64,000 bases of DNA from an uncultured beta proteobacterium. GTDB taxonomy: Bacteria > Pseudomonadota > Gammaproteobacteria > Burkholderiales > Burkholderiaceae_C. The notes under the pieces were generated by a model that saw only the letters and a list, made by a program, of their open reading frames with translations, did not search any database and had not been told where the DNA came from. Where the stretch lies: NCBI GenBank assembly GCA_903845935.1, contig CAIMZI010000027.1, forward strand, positions 1 to 64,000, in the 5' to 3' direction. This document shows, piece after piece, positions 36,254 through 46,542 of this stretch; the stretch's first letter is position 1; each line of letters begins with the position of its first letter. The translations under genes were made by a program, and so were the position numbers.

Positions 36254-38398
36254 ATGGAAAAGAAAGCCGGTTTGCGTTGGGCCTGGTTATTGCCCTTGCT
36301 ACCCGTGCTGCTCGGTGTACTGTTGCTGGACAGCCCCGGCCAAAGGGCCTTGCGCAATAGTCAGTTTGACCAGTTCCAGCGTTGGCATCCGCGCGTCTAC
36401 GAAGCCGTTCCGGTGCGGGTGCTTGACGTGGACGAAGAAAGCCTGGCCCGCTTGGGGCAGTGGCCCTGGCCACGCACCCGGGTGGCCGAACTGCTGAACA
36501 AGCTGGGTGCTGCCGGCGTGGCAGCGGTGGGATTTGACGTCCTATTTGCCGAACCCGACCGCACCTCGCCCAAGGTGGCGGCCGAGCAATGGAACTTGAG
36601 CGGCCAACAGCGTGCCACGGTGTTAGCCCTGCCCGACCACGACGCCGTCCTCGCCAACAGCCTGGAGCAGGGCGACGCGGTGTTGTGCTTTGCCGGACTG
36701 GATGGAGCGGGCCAGGTCGGCGCCGCGCGGGTGGCAGAGTCGCGCATGCCGCTGCAAAAATCGCGATTTGTTTATTTGGGTGAGCCGCAGCCCCGTTGGC
36801 TGCATCACTTTGATGCGGCAGTCAGTTCCTTGCCGGCTCTTGAAAAGGCGGCCAAGGGCAACGGCGCCATGAACTTTGTGCCCGATGGCGACGGTGTGGT
36901 GCGCCGCGTGCCGCTGGTGTTTCAGATGGGCGGCACGCCAGTAGGCACCCTGGTAAGCGAGACGCTGCGCGTGGCTCAGGGCAGCAACAATGTGGTGCTG
37001 AAAAGCGCGGGGCATGACAGCGGCCTGGCCGAGGTCCGCGTCGGCGACGCCGTCATCCCGACCACGGCGCAGGGTGAGATGTGGCTGCATTACACCGAAC
37101 CTGTGAAGGCGCGTACGGTGCCGGCCTGGAAGCTGCTGGCGGGCCAGGTGCCTGCCGATCAGCTGGCCGGTCACATCGTGCTGCTGGGCAGCTCGGCCCA
37201 GGGTCTGGTGGATCTGCGCTTCAGCCCCATGGGCCTGATGCCCGGCGTGGAGGCGCACGCGCAGGCACTGGAGCAAATCCTGAGCAAGCATTTTCTGGAG
37301 CGTCCGAGCTGGGCGCGTGGCCTGGAGTCGCTGGTGCTGACGCTGTGCTGCCTGCTGGTGGGTCTGCTGGCCATGCGCCTGCGTGCCTTGGCGGCGGCTT
37401 GCGCCACCCTGGTGCTGCTGGTGGGACTGCTGGGCGGCGCCTGGTGGGCCTTTGTGTCGCAGCGCCTGCTGCTGGACGCGGCCACGCCGGCCCTGGGTGT
37501 GCTGCTGAGCTACATGGTCTGCAGTCTGTGGCAACACTTCAGCAGCGAGCGCGAGCAACGCTGGATCAAGAGCGCCTTTTCGCGCTACGTCTCGCCCAAC
37601 CGTGTCGCCCACCTGGTGGCGCACCCGGGCGACATGGCTCTGGGCGGACGGCGCCAGACCTGCAGCTTTGTCTTCACCGACTTGACCGGCTTTACCGGCC
37701 TGATGGAAAGCATAGATCCGGCACTGGCGGTCAGCCTGCTCAACGACTATCTGGACCAGATGGTTGCGATTGCCTTTCGCTTTGACGGCACACTGGACCG
37801 CATCGTGGGCGACGCCGTGGCCATCATGTTCTCGGCGCCGGTGCCCCAAGTGGACCACCGGGAACGGGCCCTAGCCTGTGCGTTGGAAATGGACGCGTTT
37901 GCCAATGGCTTTTCCAGCCAGGTTCAGCGGACCGGCATAGCCTTTGGCATGACCCGCATCGGCGTGCACTGCGGCGAGGTGATTGTGGGCAACTTTGGCG
38001 GCAGCACCATGTTTGACTACCGCGCACTGGGTGACCCGGTCAACACCGCAGCAAGGCTGGAGAGTGTTAACAAGCAGCTGGGCACGCGCATCTGTGTGTC
38101 GGAAGACATACTGCGTGGCAATCCGGATGCCCTGGTGCGAGCGGTAGGTAGGCTGTTGCTCAAGGGCAAGGAGCAGGCCTTGGCGGTGTTTGAGCCGGTG
38201 TTGGAAGATGCGCTGGTACGCGCGCCGCTGGAAGAATACCGCGCCGCCTTTGATGCCATGCAGCTGGAGTTGCCCGAGGCCGCCAGTCGCTTTGCACAGC
38301 TGGCTCAGGCCTGGCCGCAGGACCCCTTGGTGCAACTGCATCACCAACGCCTAAGCGCCGGGGAGCGCGGCGACCTGATGGTGATGAGCGAGAAATAA
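36254..38398 (+). CDS. CHASE2-domain adenylate/guanylate cyclase
   Basis: CHASE2 core RVLDVDEESLARLGQWPWPRTRVAELL; TM helices; class III cyclase TCSFVFTDLTGFTGLMESI, GDAVAIMFSAPV. Confidence 0.93.
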   Translation: MEKKAGLRWAWLLPLLPVLLGVLLLDSPGQRALRNSQFDQFQRWHPRVYEAVPVRVLDVDEESLARLGQWPWPRTRVAELLNKLGAAGVAAVGFDVLFAEPDRTSPKVAAEQWNLSGQQRATVLALPDHDAVLANSLEQGDAVLCFAGLDGAGQVGAARVAESRMPLQKSRFVYLGEPQPRWLHHFDAAVSSLPALEKAAKGNGAMNFVPDGDGVVRRVPLVFQMGGTPVGTLVSETLRVAQGSNNVVLKSAGHDSGLAEVRVGDAVIPTTAQGEMWLHYTEPVKARTVPAWKLLAGQVPADQLAGHIVLLGSSAQGLVDLRFSPMGLMPGVEAHAQALEQILSKHFLERPSWARGLESLVLTLCCLLVGLLAMRLRALAAACATLVLLVGLLGGAWWAFVSQRLLLDAATPALGVLLSYMVCSLWQHFSSEREQRWIKSAFSRYVSPNRVAHLVAHPGDMALGGRRQTCSFVFTDLTGFTGLMESIDPALAVSLLNDYLDQMVAIAFRFDGTLDRIVGDAVAIMFSAPVPQVDHRERALACALEMDAFANGFSSQVQRTGIAFGMTRIGVHCGEVIVGNFGGSTMFDYRALGDPVNTAARLESVNKQLGTRICVSEDILRGNPDALVRAVGRLLLKGKEQALAVFEPVLEDALVRAPLEEYRAAFDAMQLELPEAASRFAQLAQAWPQDPLVQLHHQRLSAGERGDLMVMSEK

Positions 38399-39013
38399 CT
38401 AGCGGATGGAAACTTCTACGCGCCGGTTGCGTGGTTCGGGCGTCTGGTCGGGCGTTGGCACCAGCAGGTTGCGCTTGCCGTGCGACTCCACCGTCAGCGC
38501 ATCGACCTTCAGGCCCCGGCTCTTGAGCAAATCCGCCACCACCTGGGCGCGTTTGAGCGACAGGGCATCGTTCAAATCCGCGTTACCCACGGTATCGGAA
38601 TGTCCGATGATGGACATGTCAGCCGTTGCGCGTTCTTCGGGCTCTTTCAGAATTTGCGGTATCAGAGCCAGGGACGCCGCCGTCAACTGTGTTCCGCCAC
38701 TCTCAAAATAGAGGAAGAAGTGCTCTGGCAACTGTGGCCTTGCGGTGATGGCAACGTCGAAGTCTTTTTGGAATCTGACGTCGTCCGATGGTGCTGCCGG
38801 GGTCGAGCCGTCCAGCAAGGCGGCGTAATGCGCCTGATCAATCACTTGCTGGCCACGCGGGCCGCTGATCAGCACCTTGCCGACGCTGCCGTCGGGGCTG
38901 GCCAGCAGGGTCACGTAAGACCGGTTTTGGTGTGGCGGTGGTGTCGCGCAACCGGCCAGCAAGGCCAGGCAGATGCTGGCCAGCAGGCGGCTTGAGAGGG
39001 CAGTGCGCTTCAT
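38399..39013 (-). CDS. OmpA-family lipoprotein
   Basis: Lipobox LLAGC; OmpA signature IIGHSDTVGNADLNDALSLKRAQVVADLLKSRG. Confidence 0.9.
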   Translation of the reverse strand: MKRTALSSRLLASICLALLAGCATPPPHQNRSYVTLLASPDGSVGKVLISGPRGQQVIDQAHYAALLDGSTPAAPSDDVRFQKDFDVAITARPQLPEHFFLYFESGGTQLTAASLALIPQILKEPEERATADMSIIGHSDTVGNADLNDALSLKRAQVVADLLKSRGLKVDALTVESHGKRNLLVPTPDQTPEPRNRRVEVSIR

Positions 39014-39459
39014 TGCTCAGCCCCTTCTACCAGCACCACAAATTGGGTGCCGCGCACGCCAATGGTTCCGGTGGGGGTCTTTACCGACACTGCATCGGGC
39101 TGCAGTTTGGCGATCACGCCCGACACGTAGTTCATGCTGCCCTTGGCCAGCTTGGTGCCCAGCTTGAGCTTGCCCTGAGCCGGTGCATACAGGTATTCGT
39201 CCACGCTCAACTCGGTGTCGGGACCAAAGGACATCACGGTGTCGTCCTTGAAGGTGACGCCCATGCTGCTCTTGGGCCCGGTCTTGAGCTGGCTGCCCTG
39301 GAATAAAGGCGTTCCCAGTTGGGCCGCCACCTTGTTTTTGCCGGTGGTGACAGAGGCTTCGCCCGACAGGGTCTTGACGTAGCCGATGGCGGAATCATCC
39401 GCCCAGGCCGACAGGGAAGCTGCCAGCAGAAAATAAAAAGCGATGGATTTGATCTGCAT
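39010..39459 (-). CDS. FecR-domain protein
   Basis: Signal peptide MQIKSIAFYFLLAASLSAWA; FecR core LFQGSQLKTGPKSSMGVTFKDDTVMSFGPDTELSVDEYLY...VKTPTGTIGVRGTQF. Confidence 0.88.
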   Translation of the reverse strand: MQIKSIAFYFLLAASLSAWADDSAIGYVKTLSGEASVTTGKNKVAAQLGTPLFQGSQLKTGPKSSMGVTFKDDTVMSFGPDTELSVDEYLYAPAQGKLKLGTKLAKGSMNYVSGVIAKLQPDAVSVKTPTGTIGVRGTQFVVLVEGAEQ

Positions 39460-39491
39460 GACGTACTTCTGAAAGTGGCTGGCGGCAGATC

Positions 39492-41579
39492 TTACACCGC
39501 AGGCGTATAGCGTTCGACCTGCACGGCGCAGTCGTAAAAGGTGGCGGCCCGACCCATGTCGGTCAGGCGCTCGCTGGTGAGCTCGTTCACATTGCTGCCG
39601 TCCAGGCCGAGCTTGCGCCACCACACGCCCAGGCCATTGACGACCCCGGGGCGGGCACGCTGGTTGACGCGCACGCTGCAGCGGTAGCTGCCGCGGTCAT
39701 TGAAAATGCGTACAAGGTCACCGGATACGACGCCCCGCTGCTCCGCATCGTCCGCGTGCATTTCCAGCAACGGCTCACCCTCGATGTCGCGCAGGCTTTT
39801 GACATTGACAAAGGTGCTGTTGAGAAAGTTGCGCGCCGGCGGCGAGATCATGGCCAACGGGTAGATGTCGCCCGCCTTCGCGGTTTCGTAGTTGGGCAGG
39901 TAGTCGGGCAGGCCGTCTTGGCCCAGATCGACCAGGCGCTGGCAGAAGAACTCGCATTTGCCGGAGGGGGTCGGGAAGCCGCCCTGCGCAAATGGCGCAT
40001 CGGCCAGCGTCATGGTGGCAAAACCTTGCTTCAGCAGTTCGTCAAAATCTACCTTCTCGCCAAAGGCCTGGCGCACCAGAGTCAGGTCGTCATCGGCAAA
40101 GCAGGGCTCGGTGAAACCCAGGCGCGCGGCCAGCTCGCGGAATATGGCGGTGTTGCTGCGCGCCTGGCCCACCGGTGCAATGGCCGGGCGATTCAACACC
40201 ACGTCGGTATGGCCGTAGGTGGTGTGGATATCCCAGTGCTCCAGCTGGGTGGTGGCCGGCAGAATGTAGTCGGCGTAGTCGGCGGTATCGGTCTGGAAAT
40301 GTTCCAGCACCACGGTAAACAGCTCTTCCCGCGCAAAGCCTTGCACCACCCGGCCGGAGTCCGGTGCCACGGAGACGGGATTGCTGTTGTAGACGATCAA
40401 GGCTTCCACCGCGGGGCCAAATTCCGGGCTGGTAGTTTGTAAGAGCGCACCGCCAATGGCGCTCATGTTGAGGGTGCGCGGCTGGCGTGCGCCCAACAAA
40501 TCGGGGCGCTGTAGCGCGGCCTTGTTGGTGGGGAAGGCGCCGGAATTGGATAGCAGCAGGCCACCGGCGCGTGATTTCCAGGCGCCGGTGAGGGCCGGCA
40601 GGCAGGCCACTGCGCGCACCGCATTGCCACCGCCACGCGTGCGCTGCATGCCATAGTTCAGACGTATCGCCACGCTCTTGCCGGCCTTGCAGGCTTCACC
40701 ATATTCGCGTGCCAGGCCTTCTATTTCTGCCGCCGTGATGCCGCAGACCTCGGCCGCGCGCTGTGGGCTCCATTGCAGGGCACGCTCGCGCAAGGCTTCC
40801 CAGCCGACGGTGTGCTGGGCGATGTAGTCGGGGTCAAGCCAGTCGTTGCGGATCAGTTCAAACATCATGGCCAGGGCCAAGGCGGCGTCGGTGCCCGGGC
40901 GCAGTGCGATGTGCTGATGGCATTTCTCGGCGGTCTCGGTCCGGCGCGGATCGATGCAGATGATTTTTGCGCCAGCGCGTTTGGCGCTCTGCACATGGCG
41001 CCAGAAATGCAGATTGCTGGCAATCGCATTGCTGCCCCAGATCAGGATCAGATCGGACTCGGCAAAGAACTCCATCTTCATGCCTAGCTTGGCACCCAGG
41101 GTGTATTCCAGCGCGGTGGCTCCGGCAGAGGAACAAATGGTGCGGTCCAGCAGCGAGGCACCCAGTTTATGGAAGAAGCGCGCAGCCATGCCGTCGCCCT
41201 GCACCAGGCCCATGGTGCCGGCATAGCTATAGGGGAGGATGGCCTGCGGATTGCGTGCCGCAATTCCCTTCAATCGCGTGGCAATATCGCTGAGCGCGGC
41301 ATCCCAGCACACCGCCTCGAACTGGCCGCTGCCCTTGGGGCCTGTGCGTTTGAGCGGTGTGAGAATGCGCTCCGGGTGGTAGCTGCGCTCGGTATAGCGC
41401 GACACCTTGGTACACAGCACGCCGGCGGTGTGCGTGTGCTCAGGGTTGCCGTGGACCTTGATGGCCACACCGTCTCGCACGCTGGTCAGCAGCGAACAGG
41501 TGTCGGGACAATCGTGTGGGCAAGCACCGAGCACTTCAAAGCTGCCGGTAGCGATAGGGGGGAAGGAAGAAACGTGCAT
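39492..41579 (-). CDS. Molybdopterin-dependent oxidoreductase (formate dehydrogenase/DMSO reductase superfamily)
   Basis: ACPHDCPDTCSLL, LIWGSNAIASNLHFWRH, IICIDPRRTETAE, MDH C-terminal domain. Confidence 0.93.
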   Translation of the reverse strand: MHVSSFPPIATGSFEVLGACPHDCPDTCSLLTSVRDGVAIKVHGNPEHTHTAGVLCTKVSRYTERSYHPERILTPLKRTGPKGSGQFEAVCWDAALSDIATRLKGIAARNPQAILPYSYAGTMGLVQGDGMAARFFHKLGASLLDRTICSSAGATALEYTLGAKLGMKMEFFAESDLILIWGSNAIASNLHFWRHVQSAKRAGAKIICIDPRRTETAEKCHQHIALRPGTDAALALAMMFELIRNDWLDPDYIAQHTVGWEALRERALQWSPQRAAEVCGITAAEIEGLAREYGEACKAGKSVAIRLNYGMQRTRGGGNAVRAVACLPALTGAWKSRAGGLLLSNSGAFPTNKAALQRPDLLGARQPRTLNMSAIGGALLQTTSPEFGPAVEALIVYNSNPVSVAPDSGRVVQGFAREELFTVVLEHFQTDTADYADYILPATTQLEHWDIHTTYGHTDVVLNRPAIAPVGQARSNTAIFRELAARLGFTEPCFADDDLTLVRQAFGEKVDFDELLKQGFATMTLADAPFAQGGFPTPSGKCEFFCQRLVDLGQDGLPDYLPNYETAKAGDIYPLAMISPPARNFLNSTFVNVKSLRDIEGEPLLEMHADDAEQRGVVSGDLVRIFNDRGSYRCSVRVNQRARPGVVNGLGVWWRKLGLDGSNVNELTSERLTDMGRAATFYDCAVQVERYTPAV

Positions 41580-41615
41580 GGCGTATGGTAATTCTTACGG
41601 CGCCATAATGTTTGC

Positions 41616-42806
41616 ATGAAGCTGATCTCCAACATAGTTTCCGCGGCGCCCGCTATGGCCGCCATACGCCGTGATTTGCATGCCCACCCGGAGCTGTGTT
41701 TTCAGGAGCTGCGCACCGCCGATGTGGTTGCGGCCAAGCTCACCGAATGGGGCATCCCGATTCACCGCGGCTTGGGTACCACCGGTGTGGTGGGGATTAT
41801 CAAGACGGGCAGCAGCGAGCGCGCCATCGGTCTGCGTGCCGACATGGATGCGCTGCCGCTGCAGGAGTTCAACACCTTTGCCCATGCCAGCGTGCATGCC
41901 GGCAAGATGCACGCCTGCGGCCACGACGGCCACACCGCTATGCTGCTGGCGGCGGCCCAACACCTGGCGACTCACCACAATTTTGATGGCACGGTGTATC
42001 TGATTTTTCAACCGGCCGAAGAGGGCGGAGGCGGTGCCCGGGAAATGATCAAGGAGGGGCTGTTCAAACAGTTTCCCATGGATGCGGTGTTTGGTATGCA
42101 CAACTGGCCGGGCATGGAACTGGGCCAGTTTGCCGTCAGTGCCGGACCGGTAATGGCCTCGAGCAACGAGTTCAAAATCACGATTCGCGGCAAGGGCGGC
42201 CACGCTGCCATGCCGCACAACGCGCTCGATCCGGTGCCTGTGGCAGCGGCCATGGTGCAGGCCTTTCAAACCATCATCAGCCGCAACCTGAAACCGATTG
42301 AGGCCGGTGTCATTTCGGTCACCATGATTCACGCCGGCGCAGCCACCAATGTCATTCCGGATAGCTGCGAGCTGCAGGGCACGGTGCGTACCTTCAGCAT
42401 TGCCGTGCTGGACCAGATCGAGCAGCGCATGCGGGTAGTGGCCGAGCATACGGCGGCTGCATTCGGACTGAGCTGTGCATTTGAGTTCCGTCGCAATTAC
42501 CCGCCCACCATCAACGCCGCGTCCGAGGCCGACTTTGCGCGCGGCGTCATGGCCGAACTGGTGGGGCCACAGCGCGTGATTGCGCAGGAACCGACCATGG
42601 GCGCAGAAGACTTCTCGTTTATGCTGATGGAAAAGCCAGGCTGCTATGTGTTCATAGGCAATGGTGACGGCACGCACCGCGACATGGGCCACGGCGGCGG
42701 GCCCTGCATGCTGCACAACCCGAGCTACGACTTTAATGACGCGCTGATTCCGTTGGGTGCGAGCTATTGGGTGCGGCTGGCTGAGGCCTGGCTCAGGCCT
42801 GTCTGA
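41616..42806 (+). CDS. M20-family amidohydrolase (hippurate hydrolase/aminoacylase type)
   Basis: RRDLHAHPELCFQE, GLRADMDALPLQE, MHACGHDGHTAMLL, MGAEDFSFML. Confidence 0.95.
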   Translation: MKLISNIVSAAPAMAAIRRDLHAHPELCFQELRTADVVAAKLTEWGIPIHRGLGTTGVVGIIKTGSSERAIGLRADMDALPLQEFNTFAHASVHAGKMHACGHDGHTAMLLAAAQHLATHHNFDGTVYLIFQPAEEGGGGAREMIKEGLFKQFPMDAVFGMHNWPGMELGQFAVSAGPVMASSNEFKITIRGKGGHAAMPHNALDPVPVAAAMVQAFQTIISRNLKPIEAGVISVTMIHAGAATNVIPDSCELQGTVRTFSIAVLDQIEQRMRVVAEHTAAAFGLSCAFEFRRNYPPTINAASEADFARGVMAELVGPQRVIAQEPTMGAEDFSFMLMEKPGCYVFIGNGDGTHRDMGHGGGPCMLHNPSYDFNDALIPLGASYWVRLAEAWLRPV

Positions 42807-42811
42807 AGCAG

Positions 42812-43201
42812 TCAGGCGGTTTTGTTCAGCAAGCGGCCATTTTCAAACCGGTCCAGCGCCTTGGAAATTTGAATCGCCGCCGCACTGGGGTATTGCTGAA
42901 TCACTTCCTTGGTGCTGCGGTCTGTCAGTTGAATCACGGCGCGACCGCTGGTCTGGTCCACCACAAAGGCCAAGGCCGGGTTGAGTCGATCCATTTTTGC
43001 CTGCAATTCAAGCACCTGGCTGGCCAGCTTGGACGCTGTCACGGCCTTGGGAGCTGCCTGGCTGATTGGCTTTGCTGATGTGTCGTCGGCCGTGCTGGGC
43101 TGTACCGATGCAAGCGGAGCGCTCTTGCGGCTAGCCGACGCGGGCGCGTTCACCACGCTGGCCAGGCCAGATGCAATGGTGGAGGAAGAAACGGCAATCA
43201 T
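42812..43201 (-). CDS. FlaG-like flagellar protein
   Basis: NPALAFVVDQTSGRAVIQLTDRSTKEVIQQYPSAAAIQISKAL. Confidence 0.75.
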   Translation of the reverse strand: MIAVSSSTIASGLASVVNAPASASRKSAPLASVQPSTADDTSAKPISQAAPKAVTASKLASQVLELQAKMDRLNPALAFVVDQTSGRAVIQLTDRSTKEVIQQYPSAAAIQISKALDRFENGRLLNKTA

Positions 43202-43282
43202 TTGCCTATTCTTCGGACGTTTTTCCGAGATCTTGAGGATTGCTTGTGTAAAGTTGCGCTCAGCGCACCCGGCCGCTGTCCT

Positions 43283-44377
43283 TCAGTGCCTGCGCTGGAA
43301 GTCCTGCATGAAGTCCAGCAACTGGTCTACAGCCGCCAGGCCCAGGGCGTTGTAAATGGAGGCCCTGATGCCGCCAATGGCGCGGTGACCGCCCAGGCCC
43401 GAAAACCCGGCAGCGCTGGATTCGGCCAGAAAGCTGGCTTCCAGTTCCTTGGATGGCAGTTCAAACACGGTGTTCATCAGGGAGCGGTCCGCAGGCTTGG
43501 CGCGACCCCGGTAAAAGCCGCCGCTGCCATCGATAAAACCGTAAATTTTCTGCGCCTTCTGCTGATTGATCGCATCCACCTTTTTCAGGCCACCGATCTG
43601 GTGCAGCAGCCAGCGCGTGACCAAGAGCGTGACATAAATGGAAAAAACCGGCGGTGTATTGAAGTTGGAATGGCTGGCGATCTGGGTGCCGTAGTTGAGA
43701 AAATCCGGCAGATCGCGGTTGACCGATTCCAGAATCTCATCGCGCAGCAACACCATGGTGACGCCCGCCGGGCCAATGTTCTTTTGCGCGTGGGCGTAGA
43801 TGATGGAGAAGCGCTCGGCCTCGCAGGGGCGGGACAGAAAGTCCGAGGACATATCGCAGACGCGCGGCACATCGTCCCGGCCCAGCACCCGTTGAAACTG
43901 CAGTCCTTCGACCGTCTCGTTGGACACATAGTGCAGGTAACTGGCGTCCTCTGAGAATGCCAGCTCGTCGTCGGTGGGCAGGCAACGATAGCCGCTGGAC
44001 TCACCGCTCCAGATCACACGCACCGGGCCTTCGCGCCGTGCATCGGCAATCGGTTTGGAGCTCCAGTAGCCGGTCTGCACATATTCCGCAGCCTGGGTTT
44101 TTCCGCGCAGCAAGCTCATGGGCACCATCGAGAACTGCTGTGTGGCGCCGCCCTGCAGCATCAGCACATGGTAGTTTTTTCCAAGGCCCAGCAGGCTGCG
44201 CACATTGTCTTCCAGCTCGGTGACGACGGCGGCAAACCAGTCCGAACGGTGGCTGATGCCCAGCAGTGACAGGCGCGTGCCCGGTACCTCCATGATCGCC
44301 TGTTGAATCTCAGCCAGCACGCAGGCGGGCAAGACACCGGGGCCGCCGGAAAAATTCAGTTGGTTGAAGGGATTCAT
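43283..44377 (-). CDS. serC: Phosphoserine aminotransferase
   Basis: MNPFNQLNFSGGPGVLP, GISHRSDWF, DMSSDFLSRP, YAHAQKNIGPAGVT. Confidence 0.95.
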   Translation of the reverse strand: MNPFNQLNFSGGPGVLPACVLAEIQQAIMEVPGTRLSLLGISHRSDWFAAVVTELEDNVRSLLGLGKNYHVLMLQGGATQQFSMVPMSLLRGKTQAAEYVQTGYWSSKPIADARREGPVRVIWSGESSGYRCLPTDDELAFSEDASYLHYVSNETVEGLQFQRVLGRDDVPRVCDMSSDFLSRPCEAERFSIIYAHAQKNIGPAGVTMVLLRDEILESVNRDLPDFLNYGTQIASHSNFNTPPVFSIYVTLLVTRWLLHQIGGLKKVDAINQQKAQKIYGFIDGSGGFYRGRAKPADRSLMNTVFELPSKELEASFLAESSAAGFSGLGGHRAIGGIRASIYNALGLAAVDQLLDFMQDFQRRH

Positions 44378-44415
44378 GGTTGGGCCCGGTATGCTTGAGT
44401 GGGAGACTGCGTTCA

Positions 44416-45651
44416 TCAAGGTCTGGGAACCAGGCCGTAAAGGAGTTCGCTGAATGCGGCTTGCGCTTTTTGAATATGCGCATTTTTGTAGGGAAACAGG
44501 TTTTCTATATCCATGGCATGAACCACGCCGCCGTGGTCGATTTCAAACAGTAGCAGGTCGCCGTCACGGGTTTCGGCACAGTCCATCACCAGGTAATCGA
44601 GCTGCATGCGTTCGGCTATGGCCTGGAAGGCCGTGCGGTGCTTGTAGACAAAGCTGTCAAAGGCCTGCATAAACCTTGCCTCTTCGCTGCGTTTCCAGGC
44701 TTCCTGGTACATGCCCGCGTTGACGTAATGCACCATCCATTGGGTGGAAATGGCCATGTGGCAGACAAAGGGCTGGCCCGCGATCAGCGCAATGCGAATT
44801 TTTTTGAAGAAGCCGGTGTTATCGCTGTAGTCGATGAAGGGCGCCATAAAGAAGTCCGGCCCAGCCACTCGGGACAAATACACGGCCACATCCTCCGGGA
44901 CGCTGATCTTGTGCAGGTCGGCTCCGGCCTGAGAGTCCAGGGGGCGCAGGATGAGCGGAAAATCGGTGTCGGCAATCAGCGCCGACAAGGGTGTTTGACC
45001 CGCCGCCAGCGCCTTGAGTTGCGACCGGGTGACGCGTACCGTGGGCGGCATACGCAGGTGCGCTATGCCGGCGAGCACGGTGCTGGCCATGTCGCGTCCA
45101 GTGTGGCGCAGGTAGCGGGGCCGGTTCAGCACCGGTTGGGCCCAGCCGCTCAGCCCCAGGTCCAAGGCGTCCAGCAGTCGGCGGTTGTCGTCCGAATCGG
45201 CAATGCCCACAAACAGCACGTCGTGCTCAGGCATATCGGCCAGCAGGTCTGCGCCAGCAAACACGTAATGGAAGATCAGCTCGATGTCGGACTCTTCGAG
45301 TAGGCATTCCAGCGGCGTGTAGGATTGGATGCTGCCCTGGGTCACCAGCACCAAGAGGCGCAGCCGGGTCGGTTGGATGCGCGCCGCAAGGCGGTAGCTA
45401 CGCTCAAGCGACAGCGCCTCTTGCTGCAAGGCCAGCCCCAGCTCTTTCTGGTTGAGGCACTGCAGGGCGATGGACAGATTCATCAGCAGCAGCGGATTGT
45501 TGGCCTGCGCTGCGCTGCGCACAAGCATTTGGTCCGCCAAGGCGCGTATGTCGTCGCCCGCGATGCTGGCGCGCAAAAAAGGCGCCAGTCCAAGGTACTG
45601 GACCAGCCCGGCTGCGAGAGGATCGAAGGAGCTCATGGTGTGAAGGGACAT
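44416..45651 (-). CDS. ATP-grasp-like protein with helical N-terminal region
   Basis: FPLILRPLDSQAGADLHKI, LDYLVMDCAETRDGDLLLFEIDHGGVVHAMD resemble ATP-grasp layout. Confidence 0.6.
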   Translation of the reverse strand: MSLHTMSSFDPLAAGLVQYLGLAPFLRASIAGDDIRALADQMLVRSAAQANNPLLLMNLSIALQCLNQKELGLALQQEALSLERSYRLAARIQPTRLRLLVLVTQGSIQSYTPLECLLEESDIELIFHYVFAGADLLADMPEHDVLFVGIADSDDNRRLLDALDLGLSGWAQPVLNRPRYLRHTGRDMASTVLAGIAHLRMPPTVRVTRSQLKALAAGQTPLSALIADTDFPLILRPLDSQAGADLHKISVPEDVAVYLSRVAGPDFFMAPFIDYSDNTGFFKKIRIALIAGQPFVCHMAISTQWMVHYVNAGMYQEAWKRSEEARFMQAFDSFVYKHRTAFQAIAERMQLDYLVMDCAETRDGDLLLFEIDHGGVVHAMDIENLFPYKNAHIQKAQAAFSELLYGLVPRP

Positions 45652-45762
45652 CCGATTCCGGAGTTGCTTCCAGGGGAAGCGTTCAAGACTGATTTTCCCA
45701 GCGGGGCAGTTGCAAAAGCGCGTGAATTGGCGGGTAAAGAACCGGCTTATTCGCAGCTCCAA

Positions 45763-46530
45763 CTAGCTGGGAAAACGTCTTTGTGCGATGTAAAGCAGGC
45801 CGTCAAAAATCAGGTTGTCCACCAGTTCAAACGGCCGCGTCATGGTGGGTTCCATCTTCCAGGCCGCACCGCCGGTCATGATGCATCGGGGCTCGGCGCC
45901 GCAGTGCTTGCGCACATGCTGCACCATACATTCCACCGCGCCGGCAATGGCGTAGGTGCCGCCGCTGGTCAGCGCATCGCTGGTGTTGGTGGGAAAGGGC
46001 TTGACCTCGCCGGTGGGCACATGCAGGCCGGCGGTGCCGGACTCCAGTGCGCGCAGCATGATGCCGTGGCCGGGCAGGATCAGTCCGCCCAGAAATTTGC
46101 CGCTGGCGTCCACCGCTTCGACGGTGACGGCGGTGCCCACCATCACCAGCACCATGGGCTGTGCCGGTCCGGTGGCGAGCAGATATTGGAAGGCGCCAAT
46201 CATCGCCACCCATCGGTCTGAGCCCAGGCGTGCTGGGTGGTCATAGCCGTTGCGCAGACCGGCCTCGGCCTCGCTCGCCACCACCCATTGCGGCGCCACG
46301 TCCCAGGCTTCCATCTGGTTCTCCACCCGGCGGCGAATCACATCGCTGGCCACCGCGCAGCCCAGCACATGCTTGGGTGGTTTGATCTCGCTCCACGGGC
46401 CTTCTGCCAGTTTTTCAATATTTTCCAGAAACTCGGCTCCCTGCTCCAGCGGTTGGGCTCCGCTGCGGGGAAAGTCGTAAAGCGCCCATTTCAGACGCGT
46501 GTTGCCAATGTCCAGTGCAAGAAAGGTCAT
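45763..46530 (-). CDS. coaX: Type III pantothenate kinase
   Basis: [41 protein letters not shown]. Confidence 0.95.
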   Translation of the reverse strand: MTFLALDIGNTRLKWALYDFPRSGAQPLEQGAEFLENIEKLAEGPWSEIKPPKHVLGCAVASDVIRRRVENQMEAWDVAPQWVVASEAEAGLRNGYDHPARLGSDRWVAMIGAFQYLLATGPAQPMVLVMVGTAVTVEAVDASGKFLGGLILPGHGIMLRALESGTAGLHVPTGEVKPFPTNTSDALTSGGTYAIAGAVECMVQHVRKHCGAEPRCIMTGGAAWKMEPTMTRPFELVDNLIFDGLLYIAQRRFPS

Positions 46531-46542
46531 GTGTGCAACCGA

